From the NCBI RefSeq assembly GCF_001613225.1, contig NZ_BDBY01000009.1:19134-83133 (forward strand): DNA of 64,000 nt, in the 5' to 3' direction. The translations under genes and the position numbers were made by a program. Numbering within the stretch: position 1 is the first letter of the stretch; each line of letters starts with the position of its first letter. The stretch is from Nocardia pseudovaccinii NBRC 100343 (lineage in GTDB: Bacteria > Actinomycetota > Actinomycetes > Mycobacteriales > Mycobacteriaceae). The notes beneath the pieces were generated by a model that had not been told where the DNA came from, ran no database searches, and worked only from the letters and a program-made list of their open reading frames with translations. Positions 9,155 through 17,828 of the stretch are shown piece by piece.

Positions 9155-10122
9155 CGGCGAGCGGCGAGGACGAGGGCGAAGCGGTCGTCCGGATCGGTCC
9201 AGACCTGTTCGGTCTCGAATCCCGCTGCGGCCAATTCGGCGTCCAATCCGTCGATACGGAATTTGGCCGAGATTTCGGTGCGCATCTGCTCGCCACGCGC
9301 GAACTGGACAGTGAGGTCCAGTTCGCGGACCTGCACGGTCATATCTTCGGTGGCCTCCAAGCGCATTTCGATCCACTCGTGTTCGGTATCCCAGACGGCG
9401 ACGTGGGCGAACTTGTCCGGCTCGAAGTCGGCGTCGAGGCGACCGTTCAAGACATGCAAGACATTTCGGTTGAATTCGGCGGTGACACCGGCCGCGTCGT
9501 CATAGGCGGGGACCAGTACGGCGGGGTCGGTCACCAGGCCCGCGCCGAGCAGCAACTGTTCGCCCGGCTCCAGCACCTCGTAGATGCTGGACAGGAATTC
9601 GGCCCGTTCGGCGGGGACCAGATTGCCGATGGTGCCGCCGAGGAAGGCGATCATCCGGCGGCCGCCGCCCGGCAGATTGTGCAGGGTGTCGGTGAAATCG
9701 CTGACCACGCCGTGAACGGCGAGTCCCGGGAACTCGGCAGCGATCTCCGCGGCCGCCGCCCGCAGCGCCGAGGACGAGACATCCTGCGGAACATAGGTTT
9801 TCAGCGGTCCCTCGGCAGTCAAAGCGGAAAGCAGCAGCCGCGTCTTGGCGGCCGAACCCGAGCCGAGCTCGACCAGGACCTCGGCCTGCGCGGTACGGGC
9901 GATCTCGCCGACTACCCGCTCCAGCAGTGCGCGTTCGGTGCGGGTCGGGTAGTACTCGGGCAGTTCGGTGATCTTTTCGAACAGTTCACTGCCTCGGGCG
10001 TCGTAGAACCACTTGGGTGGCAACCACTTCGGGTCCGCGGTGAGGCCGAGCATGGCATCCGCGCGCAACGCCGAGGTGAGGTCGTCATCGGATAGGTAGA
10101 TCTCCAGCGTGGGTGCGGTCAT
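9151..10122 (-). CDS. egtD: L-histidine N-alpha-methyltransferase EgtD
   Basis: EgtD trimethylates histidine with S-adenosylmethionine to give hercynine, the first intermediate of ergothioneine. The 323-residue protein has the family N-terminus (LGLTADPKWLPPKWFYDARGSELFEKITELPEYYPTR), the SAM-binding motif VELGSGSAAKTRLLL, and the substrate-side segments FLGGTIGNL and FNRNVLHVLN. It is the last gene of egtA-egtB-egtC-egtD. Its ATG overlaps the egtC stop as ATGA, which implies translational coupling. Confidence 0.97.
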   Translation of the reverse strand: MTAPTLEIYLSDDDLTSALRADAMLGLTADPKWLPPKWFYDARGSELFEKITELPEYYPTRTERALLERVVGEIARTAQAEVLVELGSGSAAKTRLLLSALTAEGPLKTYVPQDVSSSALRAAAAEIAAEFPGLAVHGVVSDFTDTLHNLPGGGRRMIAFLGGTIGNLVPAERAEFLSSIYEVLEPGEQLLLGAGLVTDPAVLVPAYDDAAGVTAEFNRNVLHVLNGRLDADFEPDKFAHVAVWDTEHEWIEMRLEATEDMTVQVRELDLTVQFARGEQMRTEISAKFRIDGLDAELAAAGFETEQVWTDPDDRFALVLAARR

Positions 10123-10952
10123 AGGAGCGAGCCTTTCGTGCTTGGAACGTCAAGTAGCGGTGTGATGGACAGCGCGCCTGGGCGGGCGCTGACCAGCTGG
10201 CGATCCGGAATCGGCTGCCAGCGCGGGTCGTCGTCGAAGGGCTCCGAGGACAGGATGGCGAAATCATCGGTCACCAGTGCGGATAGTGAGTGGTAGACGG
10301 TGGTCGCCCACAGCTGCCTGCCATCACCGAGCAGGAAATTCAGTCGGGCACCCGGGGATTGCGCCAGTACGGCCGAGACCAGCAGACTCAATGCCGCAGG
10401 CGCCGCCGCCCACGAACCGTCGGGAGTGTCGGTCGAGAGCAGACTGCGCAGGATCACCCAGAGCGTCGCCGCGTCGGTCGCGGATTCGGCCTCCAGCAAC
10501 TGCACCGGCTCGAACAGCGGGCCCGCGCCGAGTTCGGTTGCGGTGGAGCCGAATTCCGTGGCGACCGCGCTCAGGGCCCGCCGCCAATCGGGCACCACGC
10601 CGTTATGGCTGAATGCCCACCGACCGTGCGTGAACGGTGCACAGGCATTCCGCTCGACCGGCATCCCAACGGTCGCCGAGCGAACCGCCGCCAAGACCGA
10701 CCACGACTCCAGTTGCGGCAGGACCTCTTCCACCGCCGGATCGGTCCAGATGGGCGCCGAGTTGCGATACCGGCTGACGGTCACGCCGTCGTCGTCACGC
10801 CACCAGGCCACCCCGAACCCGTCCGCATTGATCGTCCCGCCCCCGCGCATATCCTTGGGCGCCCACGCCTGGGTCCGCAGGGAATGCGAACCGAGCGTCA
10901 ACATGTCGCCCACGCGCACCGGCGGACCGACGTAACCGAGTTGACGACACAT
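10119..10952 (-). CDS. egtC: Gamma-glutamyl-hercynylcysteine sulfoxide hydrolase EgtC
   Basis: EgtC is a class II glutamine amidotransferase-fold hydrolase that removes glutamate from gamma-glutamyl-hercynylcysteine sulfoxide. After Met removal the nucleophile is Cys2 (MCRQLGYVGPPV). The N-terminal-nucleophile fold continues with GTINADGFGVAWW, AVRSATVGMPVERNACAPF and WAFSHNGVV. The start at 10952 exposes this cysteine. A longer open frame upstream would bury it and is rejected. The product is 277 residues, encoded 28 bp after egtB and overlapping egtD. Confidence 0.95.
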   Translation of the reverse strand: MCRQLGYVGPPVRVGDMLTLGSHSLRTQAWAPKDMRGGGTINADGFGVAWWRDDDGVTVSRYRNSAPIWTDPAVEEVLPQLESWSVLAAVRSATVGMPVERNACAPFTHGRWAFSHNGVVPDWRRALSAVATEFGSTATELGAGPLFEPVQLLEAESATDAATLWVILRSLLSTDTPDGSWAAAPAALSLLVSAVLAQSPGARLNFLLGDGRQLWATTVYHSLSALVTDDFAILSSEPFDDDPRWQPIPDRQLVSARPGALSITPLLDVPSTKGSLL

Positions 10953-10980
10953 CAGCGCCGCCCTTCCGCCGTCGAGACCC

Positions 10981-12321
10981 TCACTCGCCCTCGCCTTTTC
11001 GCAGGTCGCGGGCCAGGCGGAAGCCGGAGAAGATCTGGCGGCGGATGGGGTGGTCCCAGTTGCGGAAGGTGCCGCGGCACGCGACCGGATCGGTGCCGAA
11101 GGAGCCGCCGCGCAGGACTCGGTAGTCGCCGCCGAAGAACACATCGGAGTATTCGGCGTACGGGAAGGCGCGGAAGCCCGGATAAGCCTCGAAACCCGAT
11201 GCGGTCCACTCCCATACGTCGCCGATGAGCTGATGCACACCGGCCGGGGAGGCACCGGCCGGGTATGCGCCGACCTCGGCGGGTTCCAGGTGCCGCTGGC
11301 CGAGATTCGCGGTGGTGGAATCGGGTTCGGCAGCACCCCACGGGTAGCGGCGGGACGCACCGGTCTCCGGGTCGAAACGCGCCGCCTTCTCCCATTCGCC
11401 CTCGGTGGGCAGGCGCTTACCAGCCCACGCGGCATACGCCTCGGCCTCGAACCAGCAGACGTGCACCACCGGCTGCTGCGGACGCACCGGCGTCATCACG
11501 CCGAATCCCCGACGCCACCAGTGCCCGGCCGGATCGCACTCCCAGAACTGCGGCGCCACCAGGCCCGCCTCCTGCCGGTGCGCCCAACCGTGTTCGGACC
11601 ACAGCTCGGGCCGCTCGTAGCCGCCGTCGGCGATGAAGGCCTGGTACTGCGCGTTGGTGATCGGTGCGACGTCGATGGCGAAGGCGGGCACGTGCACCGG
11701 ATGCGCCGGACGCTCATTGTCCAGTGCCCATGGGTCGGTCGAGGTGCCCATGACGAATTCGCCTGCGGGAATGACGACTTCGCCACCCACCGGAGCAGCC
11801 GCCGTCGGTGCGGCCGACGCGGACAGCACCGCGGGGCCGGTGCGCAATTGATGGGTGGCGAGCATGGTTTCGTCGTGCTGCTGCTCGTGCTGGGCGATCA
11901 TGCCGAACGCGAAGCCGCCGTCGACCAATGGATCACCGTGTAAAGCGCTGGTTTCCAGCACATCCCACACCTTGTCGCGCACGGTGCCGACATAGCCACG
12001 GGCCTGGCTTGGGTCGAGCAGCGGCAGTCCGGGGCGATTGACGCGAGCGTGTTTGAAGGCGTCGTACAGCTCGTCGATATCGGCGCGCACCGCTTCACGG
12101 CGGCCGACATCGCGCACCAGCCAGAGCTCTTCCTGATTGCCGATATGGGCGAGATCCCAGACGAGCGGGCTCATCAGTCGCGAATGCTGGGCGACCAGCT
12201 CTGCTTCATCGAGGGTGGTGAGGCCGATGGTGCGATCCCTTGCGCGGGTGAGCACTTCGGCGATCCGGTCACGCAATTGTTCGGTGCCGGAATTATCCGT
12301 TGCGGGGTACTGAATGGTCAC
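10981..12321 (-). CDS. egtB: Hercynine oxygenase EgtB
   Basis: EgtB is the non-haem iron enzyme that couples hercynine with gamma-glutamylcysteine and oxygen to form the sulfoxide. The N-terminal DinB-like domain carries the predicted iron ligands His59 (WDLAHIG) and the HX3HXE pair His145/His149 (QHEQQHDE). The C-terminal half is a formylglycine-enzyme-like domain (GEFVMGTS, PVVHVCWFEAEAYAAWAGKR, RVLRGGSF, GFRLARD). The GTG at 12321 has GGGAGG eight bases upstream. The open frame extends further, but that part is unlike the family. The length is 446 residues. Confidence 0.95.
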   Translation of the reverse strand: MTIQYPATDNSGTEQLRDRIAEVLTRARDRTIGLTTLDEAELVAQHSRLMSPLVWDLAHIGNQEELWLVRDVGRREAVRADIDELYDAFKHARVNRPGLPLLDPSQARGYVGTVRDKVWDVLETSALHGDPLVDGGFAFGMIAQHEQQHDETMLATHQLRTGPAVLSASAAPTAAAPVGGEVVIPAGEFVMGTSTDPWALDNERPAHPVHVPAFAIDVAPITNAQYQAFIADGGYERPELWSEHGWAHRQEAGLVAPQFWECDPAGHWWRRGFGVMTPVRPQQPVVHVCWFEAEAYAAWAGKRLPTEGEWEKAARFDPETGASRRYPWGAAEPDSTTANLGQRHLEPAEVGAYPAGASPAGVHQLIGDVWEWTASGFEAYPGFRAFPYAEYSDVFFGGDYRVLRGGSFGTDPVACRGTFRNWDHPIRRQIFSGFRLARDLRKGEGE

Positions 12322-12376
12322 GATGGGTACCTCCCGAACTCGTTCTGGTCGGCTACTCGAGCTGCGCCGTCGCGAG

Positions 12377-13708
12377 TCACGGATGGTCCTCGGGCCGATC
12401 CGCACTGCGCGAAACGAGTTCATCGGTCGGGGTGCGACCGCTGCGACATCGTTCGGCGGCGGATTCGATCTCGCGGGCCGCCGCCGGACTCGCCGCATGT
12501 GCCGCGGCCAGGGTCAGCAACTCGACCGCGATGCCACGGATCTCCGGATCGGCCAACCCACAGCGCGCCGCGTCGAGCCAACGGCCCGCGAGTGGCGCGG
12601 CGAGGACCGTCGCCTCGACGACAACCGACGGAGACGACAGCAGGGCGTCGAAGATATGGATCGGTACGGTCCAGTCGTTATCGGGTTGGGCGTCCAGATA
12701 TCGGACCTCGAGATGTCCGGAGGCGCGTACCGGCGGGAACAGCGTGGTCAGGTGATAGTCGAGGTCGCCGACATCGGGGCGCCGGCCGATCTCGTCGTCC
12801 AGCGCCCCGGACAACCAGTCCGCAAAGGTCGCCTCCGGTGGCGCTGACCAGCCGATATCGCCGCCGTTGCCGGATATGCCATCGGGGCGGCGAACACACA
12901 GCAGCGGGACATCCAGGGCCCAGCGCGCATAGCCGGCGATCGGATCCGGCCAGGACTCCACCGCCGGACGGGTGCGCGCGTGGTCGAGACGCAACCAGGT
13001 CCGCATGCGCTGGGATGCCCACGCACCCACTGGTGCACCGTGTAATTCGGGCGAGCAGGCGAAGGCGGCGAGTAGCGCGGGACCGATCGTGTACAACGCA
13101 TTCCACCGTGCGGTGACCTCGGCACGGTCCGCACCGGCATCGACGCTGACCTGCGTCGCGGCGGTATTGCACATCATCAATTTGCCGAAGGGGCCGATGC
13201 CGCTGAAGGACTCCTCCATGGCGCGATAGCGCGGTAGCCGCAGGACCCGTTTCGGGCGGCGGTCCGCATCGGCGGCGGCGGAGACGGTGCGGATGGATCG
13301 GGATTCGAGTAGATCCCGCAGCATCCGAGCGTCGGCGTGCAAACCCTCGCACAACTGCGCGGCAGCGGCGAACGGGGCACTGGAGAGTTCGATCTGACCG
13401 CCGGGTTCGATGGTGACCCGGCTGCCCCCTGGCAGCGGAAGTGCCGGTGAATCGGGGGCGATGGACCGCGGTGTATAGGGTCCGAGTGCATCTGCGAGTG
13501 CAGCCAGTTGCGGGCGGGGGGCGGCCGACGGGCCGGACGACGAACACTCACCCTGCACGGTGAGCCATTCCAGTTCGGCGCCGATGAGCGTCGGTGGCCC
13601 CAGCTTGAAACAGATTTTCTCGATGTATGCCTCCGCCGCGGCCCGCGAGGACAGTTCGCCGTGCGCAAGCGCTATCACCCGCTCCGGATGTTCGAGCGTG
13701 ACCGCCAT
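12377..13708 (-). CDS. egtA: Glutamate-cysteine ligase EgtA
   Basis: EgtA makes gamma-glutamylcysteine from glutamate, cysteine and ATP, the sulfur donor for ergothioneine. The 443-residue protein belongs to the GCS2 family, with GAELEWLTVQGE near the N-terminus, GGQIELSSAP, a YRAMEESFSGIGPFGKLMMCNTAATQVSVD segment and C-terminal GHLEVRYLDAQPDNDW. The ATG at 13708 has GGAGG five to six bases before it, unlike the upstream in-frame starts. It is the first gene of the operon. 268 bp separate it from the divergent PLP enzyme gene. Confidence 0.94.
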   Translation of the reverse strand: MAVTLEHPERVIALAHGELSSRAAAEAYIEKICFKLGPPTLIGAELEWLTVQGECSSSGPSAAPRPQLAALADALGPYTPRSIAPDSPALPLPGGSRVTIEPGGQIELSSAPFAAAAQLCEGLHADARMLRDLLESRSIRTVSAAADADRRPKRVLRLPRYRAMEESFSGIGPFGKLMMCNTAATQVSVDAGADRAEVTARWNALYTIGPALLAAFACSPELHGAPVGAWASQRMRTWLRLDHARTRPAVESWPDPIAGYARWALDVPLLCVRRPDGISGNGGDIGWSAPPEATFADWLSGALDDEIGRRPDVGDLDYHLTTLFPPVRASGHLEVRYLDAQPDNDWTVPIHIFDALLSSPSVVVEATVLAAPLAGRWLDAARCGLADPEIRGIAVELLTLAAAHAASPAAAREIESAAERCRSGRTPTDELVSRSADRPEDHP

Positions 13709-13976
13709 ACCAACCTCCACCATGTGAAACCGGGTAACCGTAGCTGTGCTGCGTATGCGCTGCCGGTCGTTGTTCAGGTAGTTCTGTATCGCCGTGGATG
13801 CCGGTCGTATTCCGATGCACCGACCCAAACCAGCGTAGCGAGGGGCACCGACAAGAAATGTGACAAGAATCTGAATTCGTGGCCATGCACAGCGAAGCGC
13901 TCGCGCACGGTGGCCCGGACCTGCGCCGACTCGTGCGACGGCCCAATGCCCCGATTTGGGCGATACTGTCGAGGCC

Positions 13977-15155
13977 ATGCTCGACGAGAATCGCGTACGC
14001 GCCGACATACCGGCCTACGACGCCGGATCCGATCTGGTCTTCCTCGACAGCGCGGGCTCCTCGTTACCACCCCGAGTCGTCGTCGATACCGTTGTGGCAC
14101 ATCTGCGACGCGAAGCCGAAATCGGCGGCTACCGCGCGGCGAACGAGCGACTCGACGATCTCGCCGCTGTGAAAACCGATATCGGCCGACTCGTCAACGC
14201 CGATCCGACCGGCATCGCACTCAGCGATAGCGCGACCCGCGCATGGGCCGACTTCTTCTACTCGGTCCCACTCGCACCCGGCGACCGGATCCTCATCTCC
14301 GGCGCCGACTATGCGAGCAATGCCATCGCGGCGTTGCAGCGGGCCAAGGCGACAGGCGCGATGGTCGAACAGATTCCCAGCGACGGCAGCGGCCAGATCG
14401 ACCTCGACGCCCTCGCCGACATGGTCGACGAACGGGTCAGGCTGGTGTCGGTGTTACACGCTCCGACCAATGGCGGTCTGGTCAACCCGGCCGCCGACGC
14501 CACCCGTATCGCACATTCGGTCGGCGCGCTGGTACTGCTCGATGCCTGCCAGTCGGCCGGACAGCTGCCGATCGATGTGGCCGAACTCGATGTCGACGCG
14601 CTCTCGGTCACCGGCCGCAAATGGCTGCGCGGGCCGCGTGGCACCGGATTCCTCTATGTGCGACCGGAATTGGCCGCGTCGATGGAGCCGCAGCGGCTGG
14701 ATCTGCACAGCGCGCAGTGGACCGGCCCGCAGGAGTACGCCCTGGCGCCAGATGCGAGTCGCTTCGAATTCTGGGAATGCGATGTGGCGGCGCGACTCGG
14801 TCTCGGTGCGGCCGTTCGATATCTGCTCGAGCTGGGGCCCGAGGACGTCTACGACGCGATCGCGGTCCGCGCGGAGCATCTGCGCAAATCGCTGCCGGAA
14901 ATCGACGGAGTCACGGTGCGCGACATCGGGATTCGGCACAGCGGCATCGTTTCGTTCACCGTCGAAGGGAAATCCGCTGTCGAGGTGCGCGATCGCCTTG
15001 CGGCGCAGAATATTACGGTGACGGCGAGCCATGCCAGCTCTACGCTGCTGGATATGACCGCCCGTGGCCTGGATTCGGTGGTGCGTGCCTCGCCGCACTG
15101 CTTCGTGAGTTTCGAGGAGCTGGACCGGTTCGCCGGCGCGGTCGCGACGCTCTGA
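13977..15155 (+). CDS. Class V aminotransferase-fold PLP enzyme, possible EgtE
   Basis: A 392-residue PLP-dependent enzyme of the NifS/class V fold. The cofactor lysine is in [18 protein letters not shown] and the aspartate in [12 protein letters not shown], with a C-terminal [10 protein letters not shown] segment. In mycobacteria the last egt gene, egtE, encodes such an enzyme, a C-S lyase that releases ergothioneine, and it lies in the same operon. Here the gene diverges from egtA, so EgtE is likely from context but unproven. Another beta-lyase or desulfurase is possible. The ATG at 13977 is preferred over an in-frame TTG at 13956. gatact lies just upstream, suggesting leaderless transcription. 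The stop overlaps the next start (TGATG). Confidence 0.8.
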   Translation: MLDENRVRADIPAYDAGSDLVFLDSAGSSLPPRVVVDTVVAHLRREAEIGGYRAANERLDDLAAVKTDIGRLVNADPTGIALSDSATRAWADFFYSVPLAPGDRILISGADYASNAIAALQRAKATGAMVEQIPSDGSGQIDLDALADMVDERVRLVSVLHAPTNGGLVNPAADATRIAHSVGALVLLDACQSAGQLPIDVAELDVDALSVTGRKWLRGPRGTGFLYVRPELAASMEPQRLDLHSAQWTGPQEYALAPDASRFEFWECDVAARLGLGAAVRYLLELGPEDVYDAIAVRAEHLRKSLPEIDGVTVRDIGIRHSGIVSFTVEGKSAVEVRDRLAAQNITVTASHASSTLLDMTARGLDSVVRASPHCFVSFEELDRFAGAVATL

Positions 15156-16072
15156 TGTCACCTCGCGAACTGGTCGTACTCGGCACCGCGAGTCAGGTTC
15201 CGACCAAGCAGCGCAACCACAATGGGTATCTGCTGCGCTGGGGCGAGGAGGGCATCCTCTTCGATCCTGGCGAGGGCACCCAGCGGCAGATGACATACGC
15301 GGGCGTATCGGTCACCGATGTCACCCGGATCGCGGTGACGCATTTCCACGGCGACCACTGCCTCGGACTACCGGGCATCATCCAGCGGATCAATCTAGAC
15401 AAAGTCGCCCATCCGGTCGATGTGTACTACCCCGCCTCGGGTGCGGCGTTCTTCGATCGCCTGAGCTATGCCAGCTCGTTCTATCGCACCGTCGAGCTCC
15501 GGGCGCATCCGATCGCCGATCCGGGTGCGCTGGACGCGCCTGGTGCGCCGTTCACCCTCGAGGCGATCGCGCTATCCCATCCGGTCGACACCTTCGGCTA
15601 CCGGCTCACCGAACCGAGCGGTGTGCGCATCCTGCCGGAGCGGCTCGCCGTATTCGGCCTGCACGGCCCGGCGGTCGGACAACTGCAGCGCACGGGCAGT
15701 ATCGAATTCGACGGGCGCACAATCACGCTGGCCGAGGTCAGCGAGCCGAGACCGGGCCAGAGCTGCGCATTCGTGATGGACACGCGCCTGTGCCCGGGCG
15801 TGCTGTCCCTCGCCTCGGGCGTGGACATGCTGGTGATCGAGGCGACCTTCCTGGACGCCGATGCCCACCTCGCCGAGGAATACGGCCATCTCACGGCCGG
15901 ACAAGCGGCCCGGGTCGCTGCCGAGGCGGGCGTGCGCACCCTGGTGCTGACCCACTTCTCCCAGCGCTACCGTGATCTCGACGGCCACCGCGCCGAGGCG
16001 TCGGCGTACTTCACCGGCGAGATCGTGGTCGCCACCGACCTCGCGAGAATCCCACTCCCGCCGCGACATTGA
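15155..16072 (+). CDS. rnz: Ribonuclease Z-like metallo-beta-lactamase-fold hydrolase
   Basis: A 305-residue protein of the ElaC/RNase Z group, which cleaves tRNA precursors 3' of the acceptor stem. It shows the early [19 protein letters not shown], the zinc ligands [13 protein letters not shown], the later MDTRLCPG aspartate, and HFSQRY carrying the last histidine. The ATG overlaps the preceding stop as TGATG, indicating coupling to the PLP enzyme gene. A much longer open frame through the upstream gene is not coding. Since this tRNA encodes no CCA, RNase Z processing is plausible in this organism. Confidence 0.9.
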   Translation: MSPRELVVLGTASQVPTKQRNHNGYLLRWGEEGILFDPGEGTQRQMTYAGVSVTDVTRIAVTHFHGDHCLGLPGIIQRINLDKVAHPVDVYYPASGAAFFDRLSYASSFYRTVELRAHPIADPGALDAPGAPFTLEAIALSHPVDTFGYRLTEPSGVRILPERLAVFGLHGPAVGQLQRTGSIEFDGRTITLAEVSEPRPGQSCAFVMDTRLCPGVLSLASGVDMLVIEATFLDADAHLAEEYGHLTAGQAARVAAEAGVRTLVLTHFSQRYRDLDGHRAEASAYFTGEIVVATDLARIPLPPRH

Positions 16073-16083
16073 GCCCCGGTACG

Positions 16084-16333
16084 TTGGGCTGCGGTAGGTC
16101 CAGTTGTCCTGCACGGAATCCTCAGGTCTGCTGATCCAGAGATCGGTTGGCGTACCAGGGTTTTGCCGTTGCAGTGCTGGGCGCGTCGTGTGCCGTACCC
16201 AGCTTACCTTCCGCAGCTGGGCGGGCAGGCCCACAGCTTCCAGCCCAGTCAACCGGCTGTGGTTGCATTCTCGAGCGCAGTCGAATGGTCGTTCGGGGTG
16301 GGGTTTTCAGCAGCCATTCGACTGCGCTCGATG
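16084..16333. repeat. Dispersed non-coding repeat, copy A (about 250 bp)
   Basis: This segment, running from ttgggctgcggt to ccattcgactgcgctcgat, aligns over nearly its whole length with 26797-27058. Long identical runs include cagtgctgggcgcgtcgtg and gcaggcccacagcttcc. Copy A ends in a perfect 18-bp inverted repeat (16271-16288 with 16314-16331) around a 25-nt loop. It lies between two convergent genes, as copy B does. Open frames exist, but substitutions between copies are not confined to third positions, so it is probably non-coding. Confidence 0.85.
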
Positions 16334-16345
16334 AGAGTGGGCGCG

Positions 16346-16918
16346 TCAGGTCAGGTGCAGCTGGATTGTGTGGGCTACCAGGGTGCGGAGGTCGGCGGAG
16401 GGGGCCACCAGGCGGAGGCTGCGGTTGGCCTGGAGGGCGGCGATGCCGTGGAGGTTGGTCCACAGGTTGATCGCGGGGTTGTCGGAATTCGGCGCGGCGG
16501 CCTCGACCAGCGCGGCAAAGCGTTCGAACAGCGGCAGGGTGATCGCGCGCAGATTCTCGCCGGAACCCTCGAGCAGGTCGTGGCGGAACATCAGGGTGAA
16601 CATCTCGGGACGCTCCCCCGCGAATTCGACGTATTCGGCCGCCATGACCTGCAGCTGCTCGCGCGGCGTGGTCGCCCCCGCCGCCGCCTGTGCGAACCGC
16701 TCGATGAGATCGGCGAAACCACGCGCGGCGATGGCGGCCAGGAGCGCGCGGTGTGTCGGAAAGTGCCTGCGCGGCGCACCGTGGGAGACCCCGGCCGCAC
16801 GGGTGATCGCACGCAGACCCAGCTGGGCCGCGCCGACCTCCTCGAGCATGTCGACCCCGGCGCCGACCAGTCGTTCCCGCAACGGCTCGCTCATGGAGAC
16901 ATTGTCTACCGCGGTCAT
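16346..16918 (-). CDS. TetR-family repressor, divergent from an acyltransferase
   Basis: A 190-residue TetR protein. The helix-turn-helix lies at about residues 12-55 (RERLVGAGVDMLEEVGAAQLGLRAITRAAGVSHGAPRRHF). The ATG at 16918 is chosen because AGGAGG precedes it by six bases. A longer frame to 16945 and a shorter one to 16894 lack a ribosome site. Two perfect palindromes lie in the divergent promoter region and a third similar one falls within its own first codons, so it probably represses itself and the acyltransferase. The ligand is probably a lipid or acyl compound by context only. Confidence 0.9.
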   Translation of the reverse strand: MTAVDNVSMSEPLRERLVGAGVDMLEEVGAAQLGLRAITRAAGVSHGAPRRHFPTHRALLAAIAARGFADLIERFAQAAAGATTPREQLQVMAAEYVEFAGERPEMFTLMFRHDLLEGSGENLRAITLPLFERFAALVEAAAPNSDNPAINLWTNLHGIAALQANRSLRLVAPSADLRTLVAHTIQLHLT

Positions 16919-17011
16919 CGAATTCCTCCTGGTCGACTGCGTCACAGAGGACGAAATACCCTTTCGACAATCATAGACACTGTCTACACTCGTGCGGTAG
17001 ACAGTGTCTAC
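16896..17011. promoter_or_regulatory. Three TAGACA-N-TGTCTA operators between TetR and acyltransferase
   Basis: Palindromes tagacactgtcta (16974-16986) and gtagacagtgtctac (16997-17011) have centres 24 bp apart. A weaker third, gagacattgtctac (16896-16909), lies inside the start of the TetR gene. All share AGACA-N-TGTCT. The arrangement fits cooperative TetR binding and control of both divergent genes. Confidence 0.8.
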
Positions 17012-17033
17012 GACAACTCTCTCGGAGGCTCAT

Positions 17034-17714
17034 GTGTGGTACCGGTTGTTCAAGTACGTTCTGGTCGGCCCCCTGCTGCGGCTGCTCGGCCGCCCGGAGG
17101 TGGAAGGGCTGCGGCACGTACCCCGCACCGGACCGGTAATCATCGCGGCCAACCATGTCGCGATGCTCGACTCGATGTATCTCGCGCTGGCCCTGCCGCG
17201 CCGGGTCACCTTCCTGGCCAAACAGGAGTACTTCACCGGGACCGGATTGAAGGGCCGGTTCCAACGCTGGTTCTTCACCGTCGCGGGCCAGGTCCCGGTG
17301 AACCGCACCGGCGGCACCGCCGCCGCGGACGCACTGACCGCCGCGACGAAAATCCTCGAATCCGGCGACGTCTGGGCCATCCATCCGGAGGGCACCCGCT
17401 CCCCGGACGGCTGCATCTACCGCGGCCGCACCGGCGCACTGCGCGTCGCCATGGCCACCGGCGCTCCGGTCATCCCGGCCGTGCTGTCGGGCACCGACAA
17501 GGTGAATCCGCGCGGCCACCGGCTGCCGCGCTTCGGCAAGGTGCGCATCAGCTTCGGCGCGCCGCGCTATTACCCGCAGCCCACCCCGAACCACCCGGCA
17601 CCGGACACCAGCCAGGTCCGCGCCGCGACCGACGAACTGATGCGGGAATTGGCCACTCGATCCGGCCGGGACTACGTCGATCGCTACGCGGCAACTTTCT
17701 CGAATCGCCCATAG
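17034..17714 (+). CDS. 1-acyl-sn-glycerol-3-phosphate acyltransferase (PlsC family)
   Basis: A 226-residue membrane-associated acyltransferase that likely acylates lysophosphatidate or a related glycerolipid. It has the catalytic motif NHVAMLD (NHX4D), the GRFQRWFFTVAGQVPVNR region and the EGTRSPDG phosphate-binding motif, with PVIPAVLSGTDKV near the end. The GTG at 17034 (MWYRLFKYVL) has GGAGG five bases upstream and gives the usual family start. An earlier GTG at 17004 would lie inside the operator. Expression is probably controlled by the divergent TetR. Confidence 0.92.
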   Translation: MWYRLFKYVLVGPLLRLLGRPEVEGLRHVPRTGPVIIAANHVAMLDSMYLALALPRRVTFLAKQEYFTGTGLKGRFQRWFFTVAGQVPVNRTGGTAAADALTAATKILESGDVWAIHPEGTRSPDGCIYRGRTGALRVAMATGAPVIPAVLSGTDKVNPRGHRLPRFGKVRISFGAPRYYPQPTPNHPAPDTSQVRAATDELMRELATRSGRDYVDRYAATFSNRP

Positions 17715-17828
17715 ACACGGGCGTGTCCTCGGAATGGTTAACGCGGGGACGAATTGGCGGGATAGTTGGGGAGCAGGCCGGTTCACCCATGTCCGGCCAC
17801 CGCACCGGGGTGACAAGGGAGTTGGACT

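Noticed and set aside
14243..16072. A 609-codon frame fusing into RNase Z
   Set aside because: Its first half is the wrong frame of the PLP enzyme gene. The RNase Z start at 15155 overlaps that gene's stop and matches the family.
16147..16470. Small proteins within the dispersed repeat copies
   Set aside because: Both copies can be read in frames with shared residues, but differences fall in all codon positions, there is no ribosome site, and frames run into neighbouring genes.
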